From Miscanthus floridulus (Eukaryota > Streptophyta > Magnoliopsida > Poales > Poaceae), in NCBI RefSeq assembly GCF_019320115.1, contig NC_089585.1:145159769-145223768 (forward strand): a stretch of DNA of 64,000 bases, in the 5' to 3' direction. The notes beneath the pieces are model-generated. The model was not told the DNA's origin, did not search any database, and saw only the letters and a list, made by a program, of their open reading frames with translations. Each line of letters starts with the position of its first letter. The first letter of the stretch is position 1. Both the position numbers and the translations under genes were made by a program. Shown here piece after piece: positions 1 to 11,357 of the stretch.

Positions 1-398
1 GCTGAGAGAGTGCCTGAGACGAGAGCTGCCGCGGTCCACTCCTGCACGTGTCCGTATAATCTGTTCAAAGTGTCGATACTCGATCTTTTCAAATTTTTCT
101 TATGTTGTTTTTTCGCATCTGAATCTTGCAACACGATTTTCTGGTGAACTTTGTAGCCAAATGTAGTGTTGGATTCGAGTGCTATATATATCGTGGTAGT
201 ATGGAACAGTTCAAAAACCTGCTTGGTCTCCCCCGCACTCTCTAGGTTCGCAAGTGTCCAGCACAAATTACACAACATGTAGTGGAACTGGACAAATCCA
301 GACCGTGGCAGGGGATCCACAGACCACAGGCCAGTCTGAAAATTTGGTACGAGGCCGAGATGCGTGAAGGCCCTGTTGGTCGATAACTCCATGGTTGC
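1..398. other. No gene recognised
   Basis: I see no open frame with recognisable protein content, no RNA gene and no clear repeat end in this stretch. The short ORFs on both strands have no family resemblance and look random. Confidence 0.4.
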
Positions 399-512
399 CC
401 TCGTTCGTACTTTTCAGCCTTGTTTTTTTTTTGTTAAAATTATATTTTTCTCTCATAGCAAATCAGCCGAATCAGTGTTTCGGTTTATTTTTCAGGGAAG
501 CAAACGGGCCAA
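399..512. mobile_element. Possible small hAT-like MITE
   Basis: A T-rich stretch resembling short non-autonomous elements seen again at about 51050-51310 and 62205-62275, with shared words such as TTTTTCTCTCA, CAGCCGA and a CGTTCG or GCAAACGGGCC end. The ends are only loosely inverted (cgttcgta on the left, complement of gcaaacgggcc on the right) and no target-site duplication is evident, so the call is weak. Confidence 0.3.
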
Positions 513-635
513 TATCGGTTTTTGCCGGCTCATGTAGTCTCGTGCCATTGGTGATTAGATGCTCTTGGTTTTGTTTCTAATGATGGTCCGTTCGTCTGTT
601 TGTTCTTTGTCTCATGCTACTTTGGTCGTTGTTAA

Positions 636-1004
636 GGTGGTGTTTGGACGCTCCTTCTCAATTTTGGTCGCTGTTATATCGAATGTTTGAACATAGTATT
701 AAATATAGACTAATTACGAAATTAATTGTATAGTTTATGACTAATTTACGAGACGAATCTTTTAAGCCAAATAAGTTCATGATTTGACAATGTGGTGCTA
801 CAGTAAACTTGTGCTAATGACGGAATAATTAGACTTCAAAAAAATCGTCTCGTGGAGTACTGACGGATTATGTAATTTGTTTTTTTTATTAGTATCCTTC
901 CGACACACCTCCTAAATTTTAGTCACTGGATTCGACACACCTCCTAAATTTTAGTCACTGGATTCGACACACCTCCTAAATTTTAGTCACCGGATCCAAA
1001 CACC
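636..1004. mobile_element. PIF/Harbinger (Tourist-like) MITE
   Basis: The ends are inverted: GGTGGTGTTTGG on the left, and CCAAACACC on the right (complement GGTGTTTGG), with a 3-base GGT difference at the left end. TAA flanks both sides (633-635 and 1005-1007), the usual target duplication of Tourist-like elements. The 369-bp body has no coding content. The right end is a triplicated 32-bp unit, described separately. Confidence 0.75.
901..998. repeat. Three tandem copies of a 32-bp MITE end
   Basis: A unit beginning CGACACACCTCCTAAATTTT and continuing AGTCACTGGATT starts at 901, 933 and 965. The third copy carries ACCGGATCC and runs into the terminal CCAAACACC. The right subterminal region of the MITE has therefore been tandemly triplicated. 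Confidence 0.9.
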
Positions 1005-1007
1005 TAA

Positions 1008-1194
1008 GTCAGTTTAAAACTCTAAGAGCGCGGTGCTGCTCAAGTTTGGCGGTTAGTTTAAGCCCTTTGGTAGAACAGTTTGGAAACTGGTGCTTAGTCT
1101 TCCTGTTGGCAGTCGTACCTTCAGGTTCCCTTCTGCTTTCTGTCTGATATGTAAACCGTTGAATGCTTATATTTCCGTTATGCTATAATAGAAG
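1008..1194. other. Spacer between MITE and giant element
   Basis: No coding or RNA feature seen. The last nine bases (1186-1194, TAATAGAAG) nearly match TAATAGAAA at 32708-32716 and may be the target-site duplication of the large element. Confidence 0.35.
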
Positions 1195-1201
1195 GATATG
1201 T

Positions 1202-1317
1202 CTATTTGGAACTTGAGTGATTTGACCAATTTGATCACTCAAGCAAATGGATGGTACAAATCACACAAATGTTAGACCAAACAAAAATTGTGTGATTCAT
1301 TCCATTTGGTCACACGA
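1202..1317 (+). repeat. Left terminal inverted-repeat region
   Basis: Two blocks resemble the reverse complement of 32656-32699. The outer block (1202-1242) shares CTAT, TGATT, AATTTG, CAC and CAA in the same order and spacing. The inner block (1290-1317) shares GTGTGATTC, ATTTGG and CACACGA with near-identical spacing. A further CACACGAATTCTGT at about 1385 echoes the same motif. Confidence 0.45.
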
Positions 1318-2582
1318 GTAAAAGGAAGGGGCAAATCACACACACAAAAAAAGTACAGAATTCGAGTGAAACAAAGAACCAAATCACACGAATTCTGTAT
1401 TCCCTAAAAAAGCAAGCTTGAAGCACGATTTTTTTTAAAAAAAATCTAGAATTAAAATGAGGCCATTACAGGAAGAAAAAAACCAGAAATAAAATAAAAA
1501 ATGGCAAATGCAAAAAAAAAACGAAAATATATTATACATTGCAAAAAAAAATCAAAGACCATTCCTATAGCCAAACAAACCCAAAAACATAAAAAATTCA
1601 TAAAAATAAAAAAACAAAAAATTCTATGCAATGCAAAAATAAACTCTTAGAGATCATTTCAGGAAGCAAAAAGGACAAATATCAAATTCCACAAAATATT
1701 AGAAAAGCAAATAAACAAAAGCCCAAATATTTCTATGCATTGCAAAAAACAAAAACTCTTTGAGACCATTTCAGGAAGCAAACAGGGCAAATAACAAATT
1801 CCAAAAAGTAAGAAAAAAATTAATGGTACTAGTTACTACAAAATATCCTATCAATTACACATGATGAGCAACTGTAATTGAAATTCAAAAGTACTATAAG
1901 TAAAAAATTAATACAAATTAAATCCAAGATCAAAGGATAATTTAAGCAAAGAAAATATGACAAGAAACAAGAAAAAAATAAAAGTCAACCAAGCTAATAC
2001 AGAAAATGGACAAAAGAACACATAAACTCACTAAAACCTAAGTTACATCAGTTATACCTATAAATTACAACTAATCAACAACAGTAAGTGCAAATGAAAA
2101 AACAACCAAAAGCCAAATAAAAAAATGCACCTACTGATAAAACTAAAACTTGCCTTCTAGTACACATGCAGATAGAACTCAGCAATGTTGAAAAAAAAAT
2201 AAACCGAACAATTTAGCAAAATTACATCAAAGATACCTACGAATTACACTAAACCAACAACTATAAGTACAGTTCAACTCTACAGTAAAATACATCATAA
2301 ATCAAAATAGAAATGCAAAAGCTAAGAGAAATGAAAGCTGTGAGCAAAATACTCACCAATGAAAGCAAATGAACGATGCAAAAACAACTGTGCAACCACC
2401 TCTTCCTCAACCTTAAGCTATAGATAGACCTCAACATACCACAAAAAAAGTAATTAGATTCAGACTAATGGACACCAAAGAAATCATGTTGAACACAAAC
2501 AAAACTCACCTATTTCATGAACACAAAAAACATGTCTTGTCGCCAACAAAGACTGCAGAGTAAAAAATGTAATATAAATTAG

Positions 2583-2665
2583 TGCAACCAGATTAGACTG
2601 CTCACCAACAGTGAGACCAAGGACCTCAATAACATATTCAGAAACAGCCTAGTTTTCCAGGATGC
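2583..2665 (-). pseudogene. Partial copy of the unknown-protein exon
   Basis: On the minus strand this reads SEYVIEVLGLTVGEQSNLVA, closely matching SAYVIEVLGLTVVEQSRLIA at the start of the exon at 17375-17749. An in-frame TAG precedes it, where the other copy has an aligned methionine. It lies downstream of the stop codon at 3369-3371, so it is a second copy of the domain inside the element rather than the same exon. I do not recognise the protein family. Confidence 0.6.
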
Positions 2666-3368
2666 CATGTGAAACTCAATATTCACCACAAACTCATTTT
2701 CTCTGTTGCCTTGCCAACTTTGCATACATGAATAACTACCAACTTTAAGGCAAAATGTACTACAAACAGGGAACACAAGAAGCTCAGATCAACCATATGA
2801 ACATGTACTACAAAATTGCTTTTAAACTTCCAAATGGAAAAACAAACACAAGGGATTTGTGAGTTAGCTCAGATCACAACTAACTGATTAACCTCATAAC
2901 TGCCTGCAGGGCATCAACTACTACCTAAAATAACAAATTTAAATCAACATTTTAAAATAAAATAAAAATAAATCACAAGAGAGAGAGAGAGAGTAACTTA
3001 TCTCTATCATTATCAAAACCTCCACTCATCATCATCAGAATCACCATGGCCACCATCATTACAATCCACATGGCAAACATAAGCACAATCAGACTCAGGA
3101 ATTAAAAAAACAAATTAAAGATAGAATATTACCTAACAACCTGACCATGTTGATAAGGCAGTAGATCACAAAGACAAATGTAAACCTCACAAACTCATAA
3201 GGAGGCAAACACAGGAAAAAAATACTAATTTATATTACAAGCACTCAGATAATAAAGTTCCATACAAACTGTAGTTCCACGAACAAAAATTGTTCAGTTA
3301 TTACATAAACAATTTGTCACTTAAAACAAAAGATCCAAAAACATAATGCTGCTACTGATGACAGCCTA

Positions 3369-3627
3369 CTACTCGCCAATATCAGGAAACAACTGACGGC
3401 ATTTCACAGTCTGATAGATATCTTCTTCTACACGAACCCTTAAACTGAGAATACAATAGAAGGACATTATTTCACCTGCAATCTCAAAAGAACGCCCAGC
3501 CATCATATTTGCATCCGATTCTTTATCCACCTTTACATACACAGTACCATTTGTTGGATCATATGCAAACTTGCAAGTAGGCAGAAAATTGCCACCACGA
3601 TTCTGTTTAACAACCCGAGGCACTAAT
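3369..3627 (-). pseudogene. Unknown MULE-borne protein, 3' half of split last exon
   Basis: The minus-strand frame ends with a stop at 3369-3371. It is the C-terminal part of an exon whose 5' half is at 17050-17215; the chromovirus and its 5-bp duplication lie between. Without the insertion the exon would be 420 nt (166 + 254), an exact multiple of three, and open throughout. The sequence has CKFAYDPTNGTVYVKVDKE, which parallels KFCVDDHNGVVYILAKYD in the preceding exon, so the protein probably consists of repeated domains. I do not recognise the family and assign no function. Neighbours in the element are transposase and Ulp1-like pseudogenes. Confidence 0.65.
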
Positions 3628-6600
3628 TGTAACACCCTCGGTGTTACATTGCACTATTTTGCTAAAACATTTCATGAGCATCATAATTATGTGCATATGT
3701 GTATAACATGAATTATAAGTCGATGTTCGGCACTTGACACATTCATACGAAACATGAGACAAATGTTACGTTTCATATAATACTGTTTAGTGTTCCAATC
3801 GAATGGTTGTCGAAAAAAAAGTGCTATAGAACGTTCGGCTAACGGCGATGTAAATTGTGCGGTCGCGGACAAAGATAGCTAGTTAGTACATCGGGTAGGC
3901 CGGATTTGGGGTTCGACGCGTAACCACTCCGAACGACGCCCGTTCGTGTAGACTTGAAAGAAGGTCGACGAAGCTACCTTCGGCCAGTTTTGTAGAACGG
4001 TCGGCTTAGGAAATAGCGCGATGTCACGGCTTCGATTGATAGCTTGATGTACCCTTTTGCACATTGAACAATTGGTTTGGCGTTTAGAGCTGCGCGAACA
4101 AGCTTTCCACCTGCTTTAAAAAGCATGCACAACACTTGAGTTGGCGCTGGGCGAGGTCACCACTCGGCCTGGCACGCTGTTGGGCTTGCCAGCGCACTGC
4201 CGCGCCGACCGCGTTCCACTGCCGCGCTTGTGCTATGAGCCTTGGTCGCCTGCCACCGCTGCTGCTCGCCTGCCGCCGTTGCGGGCTCGCTTGCGAGCCA
4301 GAGCGCACGCCACGTTTTCAGGCCGTCGTGAAAGCGACGCGCGCAGGGCATGGCGCTACTGCCTTGGCTGCCTGCTGCCACACGTTGGCACGTGGGTCGC
4401 CTCGCCGTGCCTGCTGCGCTACGTCCGGACCGTCGACCGAGCTCTATCGCGCCATACCACGTACTGTGATGTTTTGGTCGGAGGCGCACAGGTCCCGCGC
4501 TACATGCGGCCAACGGCCACGCTGCTCCGCTGACTTCTCTTGGCCGCTCGCTTGAAGGACGACAGCCTGCTTCCCATCACCTCGGCGTCACATTTCGCTG
4601 TGCCCCTTCGTGTGGCGCTGCCCGCTGCGACGTCGTGCCCGCCTCGTCGCCTTGCTGCAGCGGCCGTGCGGACAGCCGTCTGGGGCACGTCTCGCATGTC
4701 CCACTCTCCCCCGACGTGTTGTGTGTTGGCTCGTAGCGTTGACACCGCAGACAGACCGAGACAAGCCAGGCCAGGACTCCCTATCTCCGTTGTCTCCATG
4801 GCCGCCGAGACGTTGCTTTTCAAATTCGCCGTAGTAGCAGTCCATGGTTACAAATTGATCATGTCCTCGTCTTCGCTAAGTATTCCACAGCCCTACTGAC
4901 CCCACAGCGCCGCCTATTGCTCTATACCGTGCTTCAATTTAGAAATGCCGTGCCGTCGGGTCCTTAAGTCCAGGGTGCCCTGCGCCGTCGCCTAACCATG
5001 CGGCCATAGCATCCCGGTCCAATTCCTTGCTCCCCTAGCCCCTCGTCCAGCTAGTCATCATCGTGCTCGCCACAGCCTAAGCCCTACCACCGTGGAGTAG
5101 CCCCTGGCACAGTCATGCCATCGCCGTGCATCGCCGCTCCACATCGCGCGCACGTGGCCAGCGCGATTCGAGCCATCTCCTGTCGAGTCGTCGCGTCGTT
5201 CGGTTCCATGGTGAGTCGCTGGTGCTCATTTGATACTTGGTTTGCCCTGGCCTTGCTGACGTTCACTGGAACGGCACCGCCATGACTGCAGGTTTGCCAC
5301 CGTCGTGGTCTGACCTCCCTGCTGCGTCCCAGTTCATGTTTCCTCCATCAATCGCTTCGCGTTCGCTCCTAGGTACGTGTCGGCTCGGTTATTAGGGCGG
5401 GAAAGGCCTGCGGTGGCCGGCGTAGGTCGCCGGTGCCAGCGCGGCCGTGCCGGTGCGCGCGCCTGGCCATAGGGGTGTCACTGGTGAGAGGATGTGAGTT
5501 TCCAAGGGTGCAGATGTAAAACTGTAGACTAGCGAAATAGTACTGTAAAACTTGAAGCAAATACCGAATAGTGCGGGGACGTTTTTGCATAATGCCGTCA
5601 CGTGTGGGCCTTTCTCCCATCGTGGGCCATTGGTCGGCTGGGCCGCGCCCCGCGTGGGCCACACGGTGTTCTGCTGGCGCGCGCGGGCGGGAAGGCACGC
5701 TGGGCCGAGCCAGCGCGAGTGGGCCGAACGAGGATGATTCGGTTTTCATCATTTCCAGTAAATAAGAAAAGTTTATTTGTTTTAGTTATGAAGTGAACTT
5801 TGATAAATCATAGTAAATTGCATAGTTGTCCTAAAATAGTGGAACTAATTTTGTTAGTTTTGCAAAAATACCGTCTACTAGATAGTATAGTTAGATTGCA
5901 GTTAGCTATGCTAAGTATTGGGTCATAAATTCAAAACTAGAGCACTGATATTAGGTAGAATAATACTTGTAGGAATATTCGTGGGTAATTGGGGATAGCT
6001 ATAGACATAAAAACTTTGCAGTAGACTTGTTAGGCTATTAAGTACTTGCTGTAAGTTTTGTAGTCTTAGAATGGGTTGTTAAATAAGAGTATATATTGCC
6101 CTTGTTTATTTGTATATAGCGTAAATCAGGGTTAGGAGTAAAGAAATACCGGTGGTGACTATAATGAGGATAAATGCTATACTTTATGTTGGTTGTCGAT
6201 AGCAATAGCTTAGTAGTTAAATCGATGTACTTCTATTTTAAGAGCTGCTGTTGTTATATTATTAAACATTGCATCATCATTTCATGTAGATCACGAACTG
6301 GTAGATTTCGTGCCTATCGGTGAGCCGGAGTACGACGAGGTGATCGAGGAGTACGAGGAGGAGATCTTCGCACAGGAGGACGCTTAGGAGCCTGTTGGTG
6401 CTGACCCTGCTGACCCCATGCCTGCCCAAGGCAAGCCCCGGTGCATAACCCCTATTTTTAAAGGATCACTGAATATATATATGATGTGCATTTACGTTAT
6501 AGGCATTTTATAGAAACTACATGCATAAATATATCTACCCATGAGTCCTACTAGTACAGGTCGAGTGCTGCTATGCTCAGGATATCGGTAGCGTGAGTAA

Positions 6601-7761
6601 CCTGCCGTTACTCACAAATAGGTGATTAAATATGATCACTCATGATAAATGTTGAGAAGGAAAACTGTGACCGGGCAGGGATATGGATTGGGTATTGGTG
6701 GGTGTGAGGGGTTGTGTCCTGCGGCCAACAGGGCATAGCTTGGTTACACTTTTTTCCTATCTGTGTCGATTAAGGACCGGTCGTTGCATATGACTCTAGG
6801 CAAGTCACAGATTATTGTCCTGAGCGCATACTTGGGTATGGGCGCAGGGAAAGCTTGCTGCTCTCTTGTCACGGATCCGGCTCTTTCCGTACCGACTGAT
6901 GGGAAGAGGAGGTGGTGGAGGTCCTTGCGCCACACTGAGTCTGGGACTCAGGGGTGGGGGCTTGGAGTCCAAGTTTGGACGGGGACCTAGACACCCGAGA
7001 CAGGAGAGTGGTGGGTTAGTCCTGCTTGTGCCTGGGGTACAAGCGGGGCGTGTGTTTTCAGGGCACCCAGCTAGGCACATTGATTCACGAATCGCCGGGC
7101 GATCCGGTACGGCTTGTCTGCGGTTTAGCACAGTAGTAAGAACTGAAAGTGGAATAGGAGAAGAAACAGTATCGATTGCTCAACCCTTGCTTGAAAGTAG
7201 AACAGGTGCTTATATAGATTGACTAGATGAAAACTTAATACGGCTGATAATAATAATGCATCAATAAGGACTCACTATTAGTATTGCTTTCTGCTAAACA
7301 AAACCAGCAAACCATAAAGCCTATCATATCCCTTGGAGTCGGGAAAGTATTCCCACTAGTCGGATAAGTCTTGCGAGTACATTGTGTACTCAGGGTTTAT
7401 TTACCCCTGTTGCAGGTAATGCTTGAAGAGTACCGTTATGTGGAGGATCCTTCTGGTGGGCTCAGACGGAATCCTTGCCCCTACCGCTAGATGTTATTTT
7501 TAAATTCCGCTGTTTATCATTCCGAACTCTGGTATTTGGTATTGTAATAATGTACCTTTTAAGAAACTCTAATGTATGAAATGTACTTGTGTTGTAACTC
7601 GTTCTCATTATTGGATCCTTGGGGAAAATGTGGATCTTTCAGGTTCTCCCTTAGGGTGTGCCCGACGGACACCGCTCGTTGTAGCTTGCTCTCGGAGTGC
7701 TTAGTGTCTGGTGGAAGACGAGTGCTTCCGTAAGTATGCTACTTCGGGCGGTTCTGCCACA
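3628..7761 (+). repeat. 5' LTR of chromovirus
   Basis: Runs from TGTAACACC to CTGCCACA and is bounded by the CTAAT duplication on the left and a tRNA primer-binding site on the right. It begins with two 9-nt inverted arms (TGTAACACC and GGTGTTACA) around CTC. A TATATAG at about 7211 is a plausible promoter TATA box. The GC-rich part at 4130-5750 gives ORFs in several frames on both strands, none resembling a protein family. Confidence 0.92.
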
Positions 7762-7762
7762 G

Positions 7763-7776
7763 TTAGTATCAGAGCC
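7763..7776 (+). other. Primer-binding site (initiator tRNA-Met type)
   Basis: TTAGTATCAGAGCC starts one base after the 5' LTR and differs by two bases from TGGTATCAGAGCC, the sequence complementary to the 3' end of plant initiator tRNA-Met. Confidence 0.8.
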
Positions 7777-8206
7777 AGTAATGGTCACGAGTTTCATCAC
7801 TCTTTTCCAAAACGAAAATTTTGACCAACAAAAGTTTTGCAAAAAGTAGGATGCGATTACATTATGTAAATAAGTATAAGCCCTAGCAATATGGTCTATC
7901 TAGGATAGCGACACTGGTTTTATCTAATCAATTTTCTGCAGGTACACTGACTTACGTTCTGTAAGAAATCATTTAGATTAGGAAAGTGAGTGTGCGATGT
8001 GCCGAAAATTCTATTAATGCCGCTATATTCCGGCTGGAGTGAACGTATAGGTCGAAGCATGCATCATGATAATAGCATCTTACTTGAACTAAAATCCCCC
8101 TTCACGTATAAGTGGGTAGTAAATTGTAGGACTAACTAAATGAATGCTTTAATAAATTGTGCTATCATCTCTCTAATCCCTTGATCCTGATCGGAAATGT
8201 GTTCTA

Positions 8207-9505
8207 ATGAATGGTCCCTATCTCTTACAAATGAACCTAAGGTCTGGACGCGGGAGCACCAGTTCGGGGGCGGCTCACGAGGGCCAGGGTGATAGTGGCG
8301 GGGCCATTGAGTGCGACAACGGGGGAGGTCAGGAGGTTCCACCTCTGGCTCCTCATCCTTTCCCGCCGCTGCCACCGCCGCCGCCATTGACTCCCGTAGA
8401 GATTATGGTGGAGTTGTTGGCTGCTCGCCGGGAGTCAGCTGCTGCTCGTCAGGAAATAGCCCGTGCCATGGATATTATGGTGCAGGCTATCGCGGGACTC
8501 GCCCACGGAGGTCACGGGGGTCACGATGGGAACGGGGGTGGTGCCCACCGTCCTAAGGGACAGTCCTCTTACCAGGACTTCCTTAAGACTCACCCGCCCA
8601 CGTTCACGCCGTCGGATGAGCCTCTGGAGGCACCACATTGGCTTCGCACGCTGGAGTAGAAGTTTCGGCTGCTCGGAGTGATCGATGAGCAGAAGGTGTA
8701 CTTTGCGGCCCAGCAGCTTTTGGGGTCCGCAGGTGCATGGTGGGAAACTTTCTTAGCCATGGAGCTGCTGGATCATCCGATGACATGGCAGGAGTTCTCC
8801 ACCGCCTTTCAAGAGTTCTTTATCCCTGCTGGTGTCATCAACCAGAAGGTGACAGAGTTTCTAGAGCTATGCTAGGGGAGCAGGATGGTAATGGAGTATG
8901 TGACCCAGTTTAACCACTTGGCTCAGTATGCTGGCAGTCAGGTGGATACGAATGACAAGAAGAGGGAACGTTTCTTCCGGGGTCCCGCTCCTCTCCTTCA
9001 GGAGAAACTGTATCTGGAGAACTATCAGACCTTTGGGGCTCTAATGAACGTCGCCGTTGCTCTTGAGGGTTTTCAGCGGGCATCTTAGGCGGATTGGAAG
9101 AGGAAGCGGGTGGCAGCTAGATCCTCTAGCCACCCTCACACATAGAAGGTACAAGTTGTTAGGCGGGGGCCCTATCAACCATCCGGCGGGCCTCCGTTCC
9201 GGTCACCCCAGTAGACGTCACAGACTTCCTCTACTCAGTACCGTGCACCTCCACAACAGGTGCAGCCTCAGCAGTCTTAGGGACAGCAGGTCCCACCTCG
9301 TCAAGGGTTCGGGAACAAGCCTGGTGCTTGTTTCAAGTGTGGCAAGGATGGCCACTATGCCAGGGAGTGTCCCCAACATCAGGCAGTTCAGTCGTCTTAG
9401 CCGTCTGCAAATTCTAGGCTTATTAAGAGGACTATCATCAAGAAGAAGGTGCCCAGCAGATTCGGCTAGGTGCACTTCATGGATGCTCAGCAGGTTGTGC
9501 AGTAG
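8207..9505 (+). pseudogene. Chromovirus gag with zinc knuckle, multiple stops
   Basis: One reading frame carries the whole gag, from the region after the leader to the zinc knuckle CFKCGKDGHYAREC (9329-9370, CCHC pattern intact), and it stays in frame with protease downstream. Nine in-frame stops interrupt it (8657, 8873, 9086, 9143, 9212, 9278, 9398, 9467, 9503). All nine are TAG and there is no TAA or TGA. Gag would form the particle and bind RNA, but this copy cannot make it. The ATG at 8207 is only the first plausible one in frame; MNLRSGRG a few codons later is an alternative. Confidence 0.85.
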
Positions 9506-9514
9506 GAGACAGTT

Positions 9515-10441
9515 ATGACTGGTATGTTTACCATCGACTCCCATCCAGCTTTGGTGTTGTTTGATTCTGGTGCATCGCATTCCTTTATGAGCATGGGGTT
9601 TGTAGAGCGGCACAACTTATCACTATTGGCTATACCGTATGCCTATAAGATCCATACTGCGGGTTCACAGATGTTCATCAATACCTGCACGGATATAGTA
9701 ACTTTGGTATTAGCCACCCACACTTACCGTCTACAGTTCATGATAATGCCTTGGCAAGGCATTGATGCTATTCTTGGAATAAACTGGTTGCGGGTGTATG
9801 GGGTAGGATTGGATATGCAGAGAAGAAGTATGGAGTTACGGCTTCCTTTTTCTGAGGATAGGATGTCTCTTATTATACCCTCAGAACTAGTCTTACCTAT
9901 TGCTGCCCATACTGAAGTCGTTCCTGATCTTACCTCCATTCCGGTAGTATGTGAGTTCCTAGATGTTTTCCCTGAAGATCTTCTTGGATTGCCACTAGAC
10001 CGTGAGGTAGAATTCTCCATTGAGCTTGAGCCTAGTACTGCTCCCATCTCCAGACGCCCATACCGCATGGCTCCAAGAGAACTAGCAGAGATGAAGAAGC
10101 AACTAGAAGAATTGATGGACGAAGGTTTCATCCATCCGAGTTCCTCACCATGGGGTTGCCTAGCCATTTTTGTGAAGAAGAAGGATGGTACTCTGCGGAT
10201 GTGTGTGGATTACCGCCCCCTCAATGCGGTAACAATTAAGAACAAGTATCCTTTGCCCCGCATAGATACTCTGTTCGATCAGCTAGCTGGAGCCAAGGTG
10301 TTCTCAAAGATTGATCTCAGATCAGGCTATCATCAGATCAAGATCAGGCCACATGATATACCAAAGACAACATTCTCTACTAGGTATGGGCTGTATGAGT
10401 ACCTAGTGATGTCTTTTGGTCTCACCAATGCCCCGGCCTGA
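9515..10441 (+). pseudogene. Chromovirus protease and N-terminal reverse transcriptase
   Basis: This 308-codon open segment continues the gag frame. The protease active-site motif is [10 protein letters not shown] (about residues 19-28). Reverse-transcriptase motifs follow: the [12 protein letters not shown] region, [10 protein letters not shown], and [13 protein letters not shown] with the first catalytic aspartate. The frame ends in a TGA at 10439-10441 that lies at an apparent deletion of a few codons just after GLTNAPA. The deletion also shifts the frame, so the YVDD-type half of the domain continues from 10441 in another frame. Confidence 0.88.
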
Positions 10442-11273
10442 TGAATTCAGTTTTCATGCCGAAGCTGGATAAGTTTGTGGTGGTTTTCATTGATGACATC
10501 TTGATCTATTCCAAGAATGATGAAGAGCATGCCCGACACCTCCGGATAGTACTGACTCGACTAAGGGAGCACAAGCTGTATGCTAAGTTCTTCAAGTGTG
10601 AGTTTTGGTTAGGTCGAGTGCAGTTCTTGGGGCATGTGTTGACACCTGAAGGCGTTTCTGTAGATCCTAGCAAGGTGCAAGATGTATTGGATTGGAACTC
10701 TCCCAAGTCTATACACCAGATCCGCTAGTTCCTTGGTCTAGCTGGATACTATCGATGTTTCATTCCTGATTTCTCCAAGATAGCCTAGCCCATGACCAAG
10801 CTGCTCCAGAAAGAAGCTAAGTTTGATTGGAGCCCAGCTTGTGAAGAAGCTTTTCAGTCTCTAAAGACTTTTCTGACACTGCTCCTGTGTTGGCCCAACC
10901 AGATATTGATAGGCCCTTTGATGTATACTGTGATGCCTTGAAGACGGGGTTGGGGTGTGTGCTTATGCAAGATGGGAGTGTGATAGCTTATGCTTCGCGC
11001 CAACTGAAGAAGCACGAGGTGAACTACCCCACCCATGATTTAGAGCTAGCTGCTGTAGTCCACTCTCTGAAGATTTGGAGGCATTACCTATTGGGCAACA
11101 AAGTGCATATCTTTACAGACCACAAGAGCCTCAAGTATATTTTCACTCAGTCCGAGTTGAACATGAGGCAAAGGAGATGGTTAGAATGAATAAAGGATTA
11201 TAATTTGGAAGTCCATTATCATCCAGGAAAGGCCAATGTGGTCGCTGATGCTTTGAGTCGTAAGTCGCATTAG
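10441..11273 (+). pseudogene. Chromovirus reverse transcriptase C-terminus and RNase H
   Basis: Starts with the second half of reverse transcriptase, including [11 protein letters not shown] with the catalytic aspartate pair, and continues to the thumb. TAG stops occur at 10726 and 10786. A frameshift near 10870 leads into RNase H, where [15 protein letters not shown], the ELAAVVHSL helix and FTDHKSL are readable. A TGA at 11187 and a TAG at 11271 follow, the latter just after the conserved VVADALSRK end. The chromovirus domain order is intact but translation is broken at least six times. Confidence 0.85.
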
Positions 11274-11357
11274 GTTGAGGAAATACCCTTGTTGCTCCAC
11301 CACACAGAGGTGCTAGCTCATATTGCATTGACCTCAGAATTGCTGGAGCAGATTATT

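Noticed and set aside
4084..5796. Many overlapping ORFs of 60-139 codons on both strands
   Set aside because: They lie in the GC-rich part of the chromovirus LTR, recur in the other LTR at 13120-15070, and have no domain resemblance.
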